Positions 45,043-53,907 of a stretch of DNA of 64,000 bases are shown here, in pieces. A program made the position numbers and the translations under genes. The DNA lies in the NCBI GenBank assembly GCA_017433825.1, contig JAFRGL010000009.1:49080-113079 (forward strand), written 5' to 3'. Each line of letters starts with the position of its first letter. The stretch's first letter is position 1. The notes under the pieces are model-generated. The model saw nothing but the letters and a program-made list of their open reading frames with translations, searched no databases and was not told where the DNA came from. The DNA comes from Eubacterium sp. GTDB taxonomy: Bacteria; Bacillota; Clostridia; Lachnospirales; Lachnospiraceae.

Positions 45043-46068
45043 ATGCAGAATATCGGTCGTCAGCTTAAAGGGAAAAAGGGCAGATTCATCATCGGCGCGT
45101 GCCTTGCCGGTCTGTTTGCCGTCCTTTTGACCGTCTTCCTCTTCCCCTCCAGCGCCACCGCCGAAACCACGGCCGGCGAGCAGGTTCTCGCGATTCTCGA
45201 ACAGAAGGAACTGTCGGAAGCACAGCAGGATATTGAGCTGGCGAAACAGCAGCGGGCGGAAGTACAGGCCGCTGCCGCAGAAGCCGCAGAAGCTGAAGAA
45301 GCCGCAAGGATCCAGGCGGAAGCAGATGCCGCAGCCGCGGTCGAAGCAGAGGAAGCCGCAAGGGCGCAGGCTGCCGCAGAGCGGGAAGCCGCCCGCCAGG
45401 AAGCCTACGAAACCGCCCTTGCCAATGCGGCAAGTGAACTGGAGGCCGAATCCATCCGGGTTGCCGCCCGGTTCCCGGAAGAAGCCTACGCCTGCCCGGC
45501 GGAAGACATTCCGTCTTTACCGGAGCTGGCCCTGATTGACTTCAAGGAACTGTACGCCGACAGCCTGGTAATGGGCGATTCCAATGCCTACGGCCTGGTG
45601 GAACTGGATATGCTCTACAGCACCAGCATCCGGGCGGATGTGGGCGTCTGCCTGCCGGATGCGGAAGCGGATTACGCCATCGAAGTGGCCGCCTCCCTTT
45701 CACCGAAGAACATCTTCCTGTATTACGGGCACAACGACGTCATCAACTACATCGGCTGTGAGGAATACTTCTACGCCCAGTACTATGACTTCGTGGTCCG
45801 TCTGAAGGCTGCCTGCCCGAACGCTAAAATTTACGTCAACGCATTGTTCCCCTGCCTGTCCGCCTACTATGACATTTATGACTGCTACAGGGATCTGACC
45901 GTCCACAATCAGCTGATTGAACAGATGTGCCGTGAGCTTAACGTCGTTTACATGGACAACAACGACCTCATCCGCACAGAGTACTACTGTGAAGACGGTT
46001 ACCACATGAACTATCCCTTCTATCTTTGCTGGCTTTACCGCATGGCAGAGACGGCCGGGATGTTATAA
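45043..46068 (+). CDS. exported/membrane-anchored SGNH-hydrolase-like protein with Ala/Glu coiled coil
   Basis: A 341-residue protein. An N-terminal hydrophobic helix (FIIGACLAGLFAVLLTVFLF) works as signal anchor. Residues about 42-145 are a long Ala/Glu/Gln/Arg coiled coil. The C-terminal ~170 residues look like an SGNH/GDSL esterase or acetyltransferase: block I Ser in LVMGDSNAYGL, block III-like YYGHNDVINYIG (Asn), and the late Asp-x-x-His in CEDGYHMNYPF. It would add or remove acyl groups on surface glycans outside the cell. It is the first gene of a cluster with DUF4358, MBOAT and DHHW proteins. GAGGT precedes the ATG by 7 bases. Confidence 0.75.
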   Translation: MQNIGRQLKGKKGRFIIGACLAGLFAVLLTVFLFPSSATAETTAGEQVLAILEQKELSEAQQDIELAKQQRAEVQAAAAEAAEAEEAARIQAEADAAAAVEAEEAARAQAAAEREAARQEAYETALANAASELEAESIRVAARFPEEAYACPAEDIPSLPELALIDFKELYADSLVMGDSNAYGLVELDMLYSTSIRADVGVCLPDAEADYAIEVAASLSPKNIFLYYGHNDVINYIGCEEYFYAQYYDFVVRLKAACPNAKIYVNALFPCLSAYYDIYDCYRDLTVHNQLIEQMCRELNVVYMDNNDLIRTEYYCEDGYHMNYPFYLCWLYRMAETAGML

Positions 46069-46122
46069 ATAGATGATCGCCGGCTTCCTTCATTGTTTTC
46101 ACCGGCGGTGACCTCCCAAGCT

Positions 46123-46148
46123 GGGGCTGTTGCATCTGCAACAGCCCC
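46123..46148 (+). other. strong intercistronic hairpin
   Basis: GGGGCTGTTGC and GCAACAGCCCC form an 11-bp perfect stem with an ATCT loop. There is no T run after it, so it may be an mRNA stability or partial attenuation signal between the SGNH gene and the DUF4358 gene rather than a full terminator. Confidence 0.6.
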
Positions 46149-46168
46149 ACTCTATCAATTTACAGCTT

Positions 46169-46648
46169 ATGAGAACAGACAACCGATACACCATATTCAA
46201 ATATATCGTCACCGCCGCGCTGGCCGTCTTCGTCATTGCCGTCTGCATTGCAGGCATCGAATCGAAGAAGCCCTTCGAAGAAATCGCCTCCTCGGTGGAA
46301 CTGACCACTGCATCACCCTCGCTTCAGACCGCCGAAAGCGCCGATCTGAAGCGTCTTTACGGTCTGAACCCTTCTGATTACGAAGGTGTCCTGCTGCGGA
46401 CCGCCACCTCCGGCATGTCCGCGGAGGAAATCCTTCTGGTTAAGCTGTCGGATGACAGCCAGTATGCTGCCGTGGAAGCAGCCATCCGCGCCCGTCTGGA
46501 GGAAAGGGACAATGTCTTCAAGGGCTATGCCCCCGAACAGGCCAGCCTTGTGGAAAACGCGAAAATCATCAGAAAAGGGAAGCTGGTCTTCCTGGCGGTA
46601 TCCGAAAACGCTGACGTCTACGCCGGCGGGTTCCTGAAGAGTCTGTAG
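46169..46648 (+). CDS. DUF4358-family membrane-anchored protein
   Basis: A 159-residue protein with one N-terminal hydrophobic helix (YIVTAALAVFVIAVCIAGI). The helix ends in a Cys but without a proper lipobox (Val, not Gly/Ala, before Cys), so anchoring by the helix is more likely. The outside domain matches DUF4358: DLKRLYGLNPSDYEGVLLRT, MSAEEILLVKLSDDSQYAAV, RLEERDNVFKGYAPEQASLV and KGKLVFLAVSENADVYAGGF. The function is unknown, but such genes regularly sit beside MBOAT and DHHW genes in Clostridia, as here. No ribosome site is visible before the ATG; a strong hairpin lies 20 bases upstream. A longer frame starting at TTG 46130 runs through that hairpin and is unlikely. Confidence 0.75.
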   Translation: MRTDNRYTIFKYIVTAALAVFVIAVCIAGIESKKPFEEIASSVELTTASPSLQTAESADLKRLYGLNPSDYEGVLLRTATSGMSAEEILLVKLSDDSQYAAVEAAIRARLEERDNVFKGYAPEQASLVENAKIIRKGKLVFLAVSENADVYAGGFLKSL

Positions 46649-46661
46649 GAGTCGAACATTC

Positions 46662-48011
46662 ATGGTATTCAGCAGCCTGACATTTTTATTTGTCTTTCTT
46701 CCGGTCGTATTCGCGGCTTATTTTCTGCTGCCGAAATCCTTCCGCAATTACGTGCTGCTGGCCGCCAGCCTCTTCTTCTATGCCTGGGGAGAGCCCGTCT
46801 ATATCATCCTGATGGTGCTTTCCATCCTCTTCAACTATGCCGTCGGCTGCGAAATGGAGTCAAAAGACGACAATCCCGCCGCCCGCAAAAAATGCCTGAT
46901 TTTCGCCCTGGCCGTCAATATCGGGCTTCTGGCATTGTTCAAATACTGCTTCTTCCTGCATCTTGCCCTGCCCATCGGCATTTCCTTCTACACCTTCCAG
47001 GCCCTCTCCTATGTAATCGACCTTTACATCGGCAAGATCAAAGCCCAGAAGAATCTGTTTACCTTCGCCCTCTACATCTGCATGTTCCCCCAGCTGATTG
47101 CCGGACCGATCGTCCGGTATATTGACGTGGAAAAACAGCTGAAAAACCGGACCGTCACCTTTGAAGGCTTCGGCGCAGGCGCCAGGCTTTTCATCATCGG
47201 CCTGGCCAAAAAGGTTCTGCTGGCCAATGCAGTGGGCCGGATTTTCGCGGAAATCACCTCCGCTCCCGCCGTTGCGTCCGCTTCTGCCTGGGTAGGCGCC
47301 ATTGCCTACATGCTGCAGATTTATTTCGACTTCTCCGGCTACTCGGACATGGCCATCGGCCTTGGCCGCATGTTCGGCTTTAAGTTCAATATCAACTTCG
47401 ACATGCCCTACACAGCTAAAAGCATCACGGATTTCTGGCGCAGGTGGCACATTTCCTTAAGCACCTGGTTCAAGGAATACGTATATATCCCCCTGGGCGG
47501 CAACCGCAAAGGCGTGCCCAGGCAGATGCTGAACCTTCTGATTGTGTGGGCGCTGACCGGTATCTGGCACGGCGCGGGCCTTAATTTCCTCTTCTGGGGA
47601 CTGTACTATGCGGTCTTCCTGATTCTGGAAAAATTCGTGCTGGCCCGGTTCCTGGAAAAAATCCCGGCCCTGTTCCGGCATCTGTACAGTCTGTTCATCG
47701 TGCTTATCGGCTGGGTGTTTTTCTTCTCGGAGAGCCTGCCGGCCGCCTTCTCCTACCTGAAGTCCATGTTTACAACGGGTGCCGCCGGTTTTGCCACGGC
47801 AATGACCGGATCTTCCGTCTTCTACCACTGGCTTCTGTGGATCGTGTGCATATTTGCCTGCACAACCTTCGCCCGCAGCCTGCGCACAAGGCTGGATAAG
47901 ACCAGGCGGAGGGCCTGGATTGTGAATATCATTTACCTGGCTGCGTTTTTCCTCTGCATTGCCGCCCTCGTCGGCGACAGCTACAACCCGTTCCTGTATT
48001 TCAGATTCTAA
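46662..48011 (+). CDS. MBOAT-family membrane O-acyltransferase (AlgI/DltB/PatA-like)
   Basis: A 449-residue polytopic inner membrane protein of the membrane-bound O-acyltransferase family. Characteristic are the start FLFVFLPVVFAAYFLLPKSF, LPIGISFYTFQALSYVIDLY, CMFPQLIAGPIVRY, MPYTAKSITDFWRRWHISLS (with one conserved His) and LIVWALTGIWHGAGLNFLFW with the catalytic His. It moves an acyl group, usually acetyl, from the cytoplasm across the membrane to an acceptor sugar. The partner is the DHHW protein directly downstream, in the same order as AlgI-AlgJ/X pairs. GGAG lies 11 bases upstream of the start. Confidence 0.93.
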   Translation: MVFSSLTFLFVFLPVVFAAYFLLPKSFRNYVLLAASLFFYAWGEPVYIILMVLSILFNYAVGCEMESKDDNPAARKKCLIFALAVNIGLLALFKYCFFLHLALPIGISFYTFQALSYVIDLYIGKIKAQKNLFTFALYICMFPQLIAGPIVRYIDVEKQLKNRTVTFEGFGAGARLFIIGLAKKVLLANAVGRIFAEITSAPAVASASAWVGAIAYMLQIYFDFSGYSDMAIGLGRMFGFKFNINFDMPYTAKSITDFWRRWHISLSTWFKEYVYIPLGGNRKGVPRQMLNLLIVWALTGIWHGAGLNFLFWGLYYAVFLILEKFVLARFLEKIPALFRHLYSLFIVLIGWVFFFSESLPAAFSYLKSMFTTGAAGFATAMTGSSVFYHWLLWIVCIFACTTFARSLRTRLDKTRRRAWIVNIIYLAAFFLCIAALVGDSYNPFLYFRF

Positions 48012-48023
48012 GGAGAATTTGAT

Positions 48024-49145
48024 ATGAATAAAAAATACCGCGGCAGCTTTGACAGGCACTTAGGCCTGCTTTTCGCTGCCGTGCTGGCAGTATTTCTTAT
48101 CATAAATATTATTCTGCCTGACAAGGCCATGTCCTTCACGGAAAACCGGCCCCTGGCACAGTTTCCGCGGGTTTCGCCGGCCAGTCTGTCCCTGGGCACT
48201 TACGCGGATGACTTCGAAACCTACCTTTCGGACCAGTTCGCGGGCCGGGACGGCTGGCGCAACGCCATCTCCTTTATCCGCTGGGTGGGCGGCAACCGTA
48301 AGGAACAGGGTGTGTATTCCGCGCCTGGCGGCCAGCTTCTTGCGGAGCTGATCGCCCCGGCTGAAGGCGTCATGGAGGCAAATACGGCCTTTATCAATTC
48401 CGCGGCTGCGAAATCGTCCGGCGGAAATGTACTGGTCTGCCTGGTCCCGGATGCCGGCGCCGTAATGCCGAACCGTTATCCGCCCTTCTCCGTAAATGCG
48501 GACCAGGCTGCCCTTTTTGCCCAGGTAAAGGATGGGCTGGATGAAGGCGTCGTCTGGATTGACGCGGCTTCCGCCATGAAGGATTCCGGCGTGAAAAAGC
48601 TGTATTACAAAACCGATCACCACTGGACCACCGCCGGGGCAAAAGCGGTTTACGAAGCTTTCTGCGGCATGCTTCAAACAGAGCCCGCTTCCTTTACGGC
48701 TTATACGGTAAGCCGCACGTTCAACGGTTCCCTGTCTGCCTTGAGCGGTTTCTGCATGCTGGAGCGGGAAACCATCGAAATCTACGTTCCGGAGGAAGAG
48801 GAATCGGTGGTGCTGACCTACACGGATGAGCAGAAGAAAAAAGCCACCCTGTACGACCGCAGCAAGCTGGATACGAGTGACCAGTATGCGGTGTTCCTGG
48901 GCGGCAACAGTTCGGTGATTGATATTTCCACCACGGCGAAATCTGACCGTTCAATTCTGGTGGTGAAGGACAGTTTTGCCAACTGCTTCATTCCGTTTCT
49001 GACGCAGCATTATTCCCGGATTATCGTCGTTGATCCCCGGTATTATTACGGGGACGTAAACGGAATCTTTACGAAGTACGCAGCGGACGATGTACTGTTC
49101 CTGTACAGCGGCAACACATTCTTCGAGGCCAGGATAGCTGACTGA
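48024..49145 (+). CDS. DHHW-family protein (AlgJ/AlgX-like acyltransferase partner)
   Basis: A 373-residue protein with an N-terminal signal anchor (LGLLFAAVLAVFLIINIILP). The name-giving DHHW motif is present (YYKTDHHWTTAGAKAVYEAF, about 193-212), and the family's later Ser/Asn part is seen in VFLGGNSSVIDIS and SILVVKDSFANCF. By the family model the protein takes the acyl group carried by MBOAT and puts it on the surface polysaccharide. The start FTENRPLAQFP and YLSDQFAGRDGWRNAISFIR are also typical. Gap to the MBOAT gene is 12 bases, with AAGGAG before the ATG. It converges with araD, 11 bases away, without a visible terminator. Confidence 0.9.
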   Translation: MNKKYRGSFDRHLGLLFAAVLAVFLIINIILPDKAMSFTENRPLAQFPRVSPASLSLGTYADDFETYLSDQFAGRDGWRNAISFIRWVGGNRKEQGVYSAPGGQLLAELIAPAEGVMEANTAFINSAAAKSSGGNVLVCLVPDAGAVMPNRYPPFSVNADQAALFAQVKDGLDEGVVWIDAASAMKDSGVKKLYYKTDHHWTTAGAKAVYEAFCGMLQTEPASFTAYTVSRTFNGSLSALSGFCMLERETIEIYVPEEEESVVLTYTDEQKKKATLYDRSKLDTSDQYAVFLGGNSSVIDISTTAKSDRSILVVKDSFANCFIPFLTQHYSRIIVVDPRYYYGDVNGIFTKYAADDVLFLYSGNTFFEARIAD

Positions 49146-49156
49146 AATATTGTGTG

Positions 49157-49879
49157 TCAACTCTTCTGCCCGTAGTAGGCGTTTTTTCCGTGTTTGCGCA
49201 GGTAATGCTTGTCCAGCAGTTCATGCGCCAGCGCGGGGCTGTCCGGGGAAAGCATCAGCGTATGGAACGCCATGAAGGACACCTCCTCCAGCACCACCGC
49301 CGACTCCACCGCCTTGAACGGATTCTTTCCCCAGGTGAAAGGCCCGTGGTTCTTCACCAGGACCGCAGGCACCTCCAGCGGCGCCAGCTTTCTGTCCGAG
49401 AATGTTTCCAGAATCACATTTCCGGTTTCCGTTTCATAACTGCTCTTTTCCGCGTCGCCGAAAGGATCGCCGATTTCCTCCGACGTCATCTGCCTGGTGC
49501 AGGGCACTTCCCCGTAGAAATAATCCGCGTGCGTGGTCCCCAGGGCAGGCACCCCCCTTCCCGCCTGGGCAAAGGAAGCAGCCCATTTGGAATGCGTGTG
49601 CACGATGCCGCCGATTTCCGGCCAGGCCCGGTACAGCACCAGGTGGGTATTTGTATCGCTGGAAGGACGCTTGCTTCCCTCTACGATATTTCCGTCAAGG
49701 TCCAGAACCACCATATCCTCCGGCTGCATGGTATCATATTCCACCCCCGAAGGCTTGATGACCACGAGCCCCTTCTTTCTGTCTATCCCTGACACGTTTC
49801 CCCAGGTAAAGGTTACCAGATTGTATTTCGGAAGCAGCAGGTTGGCTTCCCAGACTTCTTTTTTCAGTTCTTCCAGCAT
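49157..49879 (-). CDS. araD: L-ribulose-5-phosphate 4-epimerase
   Basis: A 240-residue class II aldolase-fold enzyme that turns L-ribulose 5-phosphate into D-xylulose 5-phosphate. Features: [51 protein letters not shown], then [14 protein letters not shown] (zinc His pair), [16 protein letters not shown] (third zinc His and catalytic Asp), and [12 protein letters not shown]. Length is normal. It lies about 13 kb from the UlaE-like 3-epimerase and xylulokinase genes, yet completes that route. Its promoter region shares a sequence block with the S66 peptidase gene, which hints at common control. AGGAGATAAC precedes the ATG. Confidence 0.95.
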   Translation of the reverse strand: MLEELKKEVWEANLLLPKYNLVTFTWGNVSGIDRKKGLVVIKPSGVEYDTMQPEDMVVLDLDGNIVEGSKRPSSDTNTHLVLYRAWPEIGGIVHTHSKWAASFAQAGRGVPALGTTHADYFYGEVPCTRQMTSEEIGDPFGDAEKSSYETETGNVILETFSDRKLAPLEVPAVLVKNHGPFTWGKNPFKAVESAVVLEEVSFMAFHTLMLSPDSPALAHELLDKHYLRKHGKNAYYGQKS

Positions 49880-49924
49880 ATGTGTTATCTCCTGTTTATT
49901 TTAAGTAAAATTCTTTTCACTTTG

Positions 49925-49952
49925 ATTATAAACCCCGGCGGTTTTTTCACAA
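49925..49952 (-). promoter_or_regulatory. candidate promoter of araD
   Basis: On the minus strand: TTGTGA, 16-base spacer, TATAAT. The block right after it (TATAATCAAAGTGAAAAGAA) closely matches the one at the S66 gene promoter (58124-58152). Confidence 0.6.
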
Positions 49953-50118
49953 GCCCGTTTTTCATTTCCCGTCCGGATGTCTGCCTGAAACTGCCTTTTC
50001 TGCACAAACCCCCGCGTGTGTTTTTTTTATTTTCTTATTCACACAGTACTGTCTGCCAGCGTTATAATATAAGAAAAAGTTATGGTAATTCACAAAATGC
50101 ATTTTCAGGAGAAGAATT

Positions 50119-51144
50119 ATGGCAAAAGTTACACCCAAAGAAAATTTCCTCAAACTCCGCCACGGCGGCATGCCGGATTATGTGCCCTTTTACAGCCTGA
50201 TGGGTGATCCCTACCTGGGTGAAAACGCCATCGGCGGGGCTATGGACCCCTATTTCAAAGACACCCGCTTCATGAAAGGCGGCAAGGATATGTGGGGTGT
50301 TGTATATGACGCCCCCGCCAATCTGGACGCCACCATGCCCGATACTTCCAGGATCATGCTGGAAGAGATTTATGACTGGGCAGACGTGATACAGTTCCCG
50401 CAGCCGGAGGATATTGACCCGGAGCGCACATACCAGGAAGCGCTGAAGTGCGTGGACCGCTCGGTTTCCTGCTTCAAGGTCGGACCGTCGCTGTCGCCCT
50501 TCCAGGAAATGGCGGCCATGATGGGCTTTGAAGGCGCATTGATTGCACTGTTTACCGACCCGGAAGAATGCAAGGCCATGCTGAACGCCATGGTGGACTG
50601 GATTGAGCCTTATTATACAAAGGTGTTCGAAGTCTACAAACCGGATTTCTGGTCCATGGCGGATGATACCTGCGCGAAGGATATTCCCTTCTTCTCCCCG
50701 GAAATCTACAAAGACGTCTTCCTGCCGATTTACAAAAGGCTGGCAAAACCGGCGCTGGACAACGGTGTCCCGGTCCTCTTCCACAACTGCGGCAAGGAAG
50801 AAGCCTTCCTGGACTTCATGGTGGAGTTCGGCGTGGAACTGACCGAGCCTGCCCAGGAGGTAAATAACATCCTGGCCCTGAAAGAAAAATACAAAGGCAA
50901 ACTGACCTTTATGGGCTGCTGGGGCTGGGGCGACCATATCCCGAAGGGCTATCCGGATTTCGATGAAGAGGAATTCCGCCAGGATATCCGGAACACCATC
51001 GACAAGTACGCGCCGGGCGGCGGTTATGCATTCGCCGGCTTCCCCATCGGTGCCAAAGGCGATACGGCCGCAAGCCGGGCCTACAGGATCATGCGGGACG
51101 AAGCCCACTGGTACGGCCGGAAGGTTTACGGATATACAGACTGA
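50119..51144 (+). CDS. uroporphyrinogen-decarboxylase-family protein, HxC-containing (methyltransferase-like)
   Basis: A 341-residue cytoplasmic protein, paralogue of the one at 6008-7000. Common features are the N-terminal KENFLKLRHGGMPDYVPF, the PEDIDPERTYQEAL region, SPEIYKDVFLPIYKRLAKPA, and LTFMGCWGWGD. The HNC motif (His222, Cys224) keeps the H-x-C part of the zinc site used by MtaA/CmuA-type methyltransferases. However, the Cys normally near the C-terminus is replaced (FAGFPIGA), so metal binding is uncertain. No corrinoid protein or B12-dependent methyltransferase gene is next to it; it lies between araD and a sugar importer. AGGAGAAG is 5-6 bases ahead of the ATG. Ends in two tandem terminators. 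Confidence 0.8.
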   Translation: MAKVTPKENFLKLRHGGMPDYVPFYSLMGDPYLGENAIGGAMDPYFKDTRFMKGGKDMWGVVYDAPANLDATMPDTSRIMLEEIYDWADVIQFPQPEDIDPERTYQEALKCVDRSVSCFKVGPSLSPFQEMAAMMGFEGALIALFTDPEECKAMLNAMVDWIEPYYTKVFEVYKPDFWSMADDTCAKDIPFFSPEIYKDVFLPIYKRLAKPALDNGVPVLFHNCGKEEAFLDFMVEFGVELTEPAQEVNNILALKEKYKGKLTFMGCWGWGDHIPKGYPDFDEEEFRQDIRNTIDKYAPGGGYAFAGFPIGAKGDTAASRAYRIMRDEAHWYGRKVYGYTD

Positions 51145-51177
51145 GAAAGTTTTCAGACAAACAACGGAAATAACGAC

Positions 51178-51212
51178 AAAAAGCGGGCTGCTTTAACGGC
51201 AGCCCGCTTTTT
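51178..51212. terminator. strong terminator after the second URO-D gene
   Basis: AAAAAGCGGGCTGC pairs with GCAGCCCGCTTTTT, 14 bp, 7-base loop; symmetrical, so active both ways. Confidence 0.9.
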
Positions 51213-51225
51213 AACCTTAAAATCA

Positions 51226-51261
51226 GGAAACGGACTGCAGTTGCAGCCCGTTTCCCTTTTT
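51226..51261 (+). terminator. second tandem terminator
   Basis: GGAAACGG...CTGCA pairs with TGCAG...CCGTTTCC with one A-C mismatch, then a run of five T. Confidence 0.75.
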
Positions 51262-51314
51262 GATTAATTATTCTCGCAACGAAAGGTTTGCTCGAATGAA
51301 GAAAAACTAATAGC

Positions 51315-52130
51315 TTACTGAACTACTACGCTGGTGATGTGCGGGTTGGGTCCCTCGTACCAGTACAGGAAACCTGTGCAGTCGATTACGTCGCCGACTT
51401 TAAGGTTTTCAACCGTCTTGTAAACTTCGGTGTCAGCACCGCACAGATAAGACTCTACGGTGAAGGAGTAGGTGTTGCCCTTGGAATCCGTTACGTCAAA
51501 GTAAAGGTCGTCGCCCTGAACACCTGAGCCGTCCCATTTGTACAGGAAAGCTGCGCCGTCGCCCTTGTCGGCTACGGTCAGGTCAGTGAAGGATACCATG
51601 ATGTTCTGATAGTCAATCAGCTCATCGGTTCCCAGAAAATCGGTCAGATCCATGGGATTGGCATAATAGATGTCATCCGGAATCGGTTCATAGGTGGCGT
51701 CGATGATTTCAACTTCGCCGGACCACTCCGATTTGAAACCGGTTACACGAATCTTGTGTCCGACTTCCAGATCGGTGTTGAACTGCTCTTCGGTGCAGGC
51801 CAGGCCATACAGGAAATAGCCGCCTTCATCCGGACTCTGGCAGTATACGGAAGCGGTATCCTGCCACCAGCTCTGCTTGGCCTGTACGTAGGTCTCTACG
51901 CAAACCTTGGTATCAAGGGCAGCTGCCATATACTCGTCGTAAGTCATGACTGCCACTTCTTCGGCAGCGCTGGAAGCTTCGCTTACTGCGCTGGAAGCCT
52001 CGCTTACCACACTGGCAGCCTCGCTGGCCGCGCTGCTGGAAGCTGCAGGCTCTTCCTTCTTTTCTCCGCAGGCGGTCAGTGCAAAGGCACAGACTGCTGC
52101 AAGAACAACTGCAAATACTTTTTTCTTCAT
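51315..52130 (-). CDS. lipoprotein with probable OB-fold-like domains
   Basis: A 271-residue lipoprotein. Signal peptide MKKKVFAVVLAAVCAFALTA followed by the lipobox Cys (LTAC). Residues about 25-58 are a Ser/Ala/Glu-rich linker (ASEAASVVSEASSAVSEASS). The remainder appears to hold two beta-barrel repeats, each ending in a motif for entry and exit of strands: VGHKIRVTGFKSEWSGEVEI and VGDVIDCTGFLYWYEGPNPH. Both resemble bacterial OB-fold proteins. Ligand and role are unknown. The chosen ATG has GAGGAG 7 bases before it; the longer frame at 52163 lacks one. It lies between a URO-D gene and a sugar ABC importer, apparently as its own unit. Confidence 0.7.
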   Translation of the reverse strand: MKKKVFAVVLAAVCAFALTACGEKKEEPAASSSAASEAASVVSEASSAVSEASSAAEEVAVMTYDEYMAAALDTKVCVETYVQAKQSWWQDTASVYCQSPDEGGYFLYGLACTEEQFNTDLEVGHKIRVTGFKSEWSGEVEIIDATYEPIPDDIYYANPMDLTDFLGTDELIDYQNIMVSFTDLTVADKGDGAAFLYKWDGSGVQGDDLYFDVTDSKGNTYSFTVESYLCGADTEVYKTVENLKVGDVIDCTGFLYWYEGPNPHITSVVVQ

Positions 52131-52308
52131 GTTTTTTCTCCTCTTTTGAACTGCTTCCGCCATTTGCGGCGGAGATTCATTGTCCGCAGGCAGATGATGC
52201 CGCCGACGAACTTATATTCAGAAGCTTTTCTGCCTCTGACAAACATATTATACTCATTTTCGTCAGAAAATCAACCTCTATTGTTTTCCGGTGAAACAAG
52301 GGTATTTT

Positions 52309-53907
52309 TCACTGCGTTTCTTTCTTTTTCTGCCTGATTCTGTCCGAAATCACATAAATAATGATGCATATCCAGACAATGACCAGTACGGAAAGCAATG
52401 CCCTGGACGTCGCCGGCAGCGGGCCTAAGTCGCCGCGCTGGATGCCGACCTGATCCAGACGGTACAGGGAAACCATATCCGAAAACAGCTTGTCGTAATA
52501 CGCGTCATCCACCTTTTCCTTCCTTCTGACGGATTTGGCGGTGTTTTCAATCATCTGGCCGGCAGCTTCCCTTAAGGAAGCGCTGCCGTTGAAAACCGGC
52601 GTGACGAAAGTCTCGGCAGTATGGTCCATCAGAAGCTCGGCCGCTTCGATTTTTACCCAGTAATGATCTTTGCTGTCTGAGCCTTTTCCTGCCAGGTAAG
52701 CCTGATACTCCTCCGCTTCCTGGGCCTTCTTCGTTACGGGGATATATCCTTCCGTCTCGGAATAGGCAATCTGCACCGGGTTGGACAGCAGATACTGGGC
52801 GAAAAGCCAGCTGGCCATTACCTCCTGGGGATCGTCTTTGTTGAAGATACACAGTGATGGTCCCTGGGAAATCATCTTCTGGTTCCCCGTGTCAAACTGG
52901 GGCACCGTCCTGACCGCGGTTTCGAACTTGACCAGCTTGTCCGGCGCAATATCCACCAGGGGGGCTTCCGAGCCCATCCAGGTGGCGCCGGCAGTGGAGT
53001 CGACGGCGAAAATACACTGGCCCGCGTTCAGGAAGTTGGCCGGGTAGCTGGAAATCTTAAAGGTGGAGAAGGCCCCGGTTCCCGCATGCTTTGCCACGGT
53101 TTCCAGGATTCCCTTTGTCGTATCGTTGAAAATCCGGATTTCACCGGCTTCCGTGGAATACTCCGCACCCAGCTGCTTCAGCATGGTGATCATCATGTTG
53201 TCGGTGGATTTGTAAATGAAAGGAATCATTACTTTCTGCCCGTTGATCAGGTAATTTCCTTCCGCATCCTTTTTTACCGCAGCCTCGGATACCTCCCAGA
53301 CAAAATCCCAGGTCAGCACCTCGGGAAGCTCATAGCCCAGCTTTTCCACCATGTCCTTGTTTACATAGCAGGCCTCCGTGGAACGCATGAAGGGCAGCGC
53401 GTAGGTGACGCCGCCAATCTTCCCTTCCTCGTAAAACTCGGGCACAATTTCATCCTTTGAGGGCGAATCGAAACGCACTTCGCTTCCCCCCAGACCGTAT
53501 TTCCCGTTTTCTATCAGCTCATCCAGGGGCACCACGATATTGTCGCCGGTCTTGTAGGTGGCGATGTGGTCCGGGTAAGTGATGCACACATTCGGCGTGG
53601 TCTTCGTCGGAATATTGGTGATTACGTCATTGTAAATCCGGGAATAATCCGTATACAGCCGGATCGTCACGTCAATGTTGGGATAAAGGGCTTCGAAATC
53701 CGCAATGGCTTTATTGTAAATGTCCACCTGGGTTTTATTTGTATCGTTTTTCGCCCAGAAAGTAATCTCATAGCTTTTGGACATGTCGAATTCGGCCGGA
53801 ACCAAGAAGGATTCCGTGGTTTTTGAACCGTGGCAGCCAGCAGTAATCCCGGCCGCAAGCAGCACCGCCAGTCCGAACGCCGCCTTTTTCGCAAATTTCC
53901 GCATCAT
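52309..53907 (-). CDS. ABC sugar transporter substrate-binding lipoprotein with C-terminal membrane helix
   Basis: A 532-residue family-1 solute-binding protein. Lipobox ITAGCHG after a signal peptide. Binding-protein features: YEITFWAKNDTNKTQVDIYN, FEALYPNIDVTIRLYTDYS, GKIGGVTYALPFMRSTEACY and VNKDMVEKLGYELPEVLTWD. Unlike normal members (about 420-450 residues) it goes on into a coiled region and a C-terminal hydrophobic helix with basic tail (LLSVLVIVWICIIIYVISDR), so it should be fixed at both ends. An LPATS sequence lies just before that helix. It is the last gene of the importer operon and overlaps the permease stop by 4 bases (ATGA), with GGAGG upstream. Substrate unknown, probably a sugar or oligosaccharide. 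Confidence 0.88.
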   Translation of the reverse strand: MMRKFAKKAAFGLAVLLAAGITAGCHGSKTTESFLVPAEFDMSKSYEITFWAKNDTNKTQVDIYNKAIADFEALYPNIDVTIRLYTDYSRIYNDVITNIPTKTTPNVCITYPDHIATYKTGDNIVVPLDELIENGKYGLGGSEVRFDSPSKDEIVPEFYEEGKIGGVTYALPFMRSTEACYVNKDMVEKLGYELPEVLTWDFVWEVSEAAVKKDAEGNYLINGQKVMIPFIYKSTDNMMITMLKQLGAEYSTEAGEIRIFNDTTKGILETVAKHAGTGAFSTFKISSYPANFLNAGQCIFAVDSTAGATWMGSEAPLVDIAPDKLVKFETAVRTVPQFDTGNQKMISQGPSLCIFNKDDPQEVMASWLFAQYLLSNPVQIAYSETEGYIPVTKKAQEAEEYQAYLAGKGSDSKDHYWVKIEAAELLMDHTAETFVTPVFNGSASLREAAGQMIENTAKSVRRKEKVDDAYYDKLFSDMVSLYRLDQVGIQRGDLGPLPATSRALLSVLVIVWICIIIYVISDRIRQKKKETQ

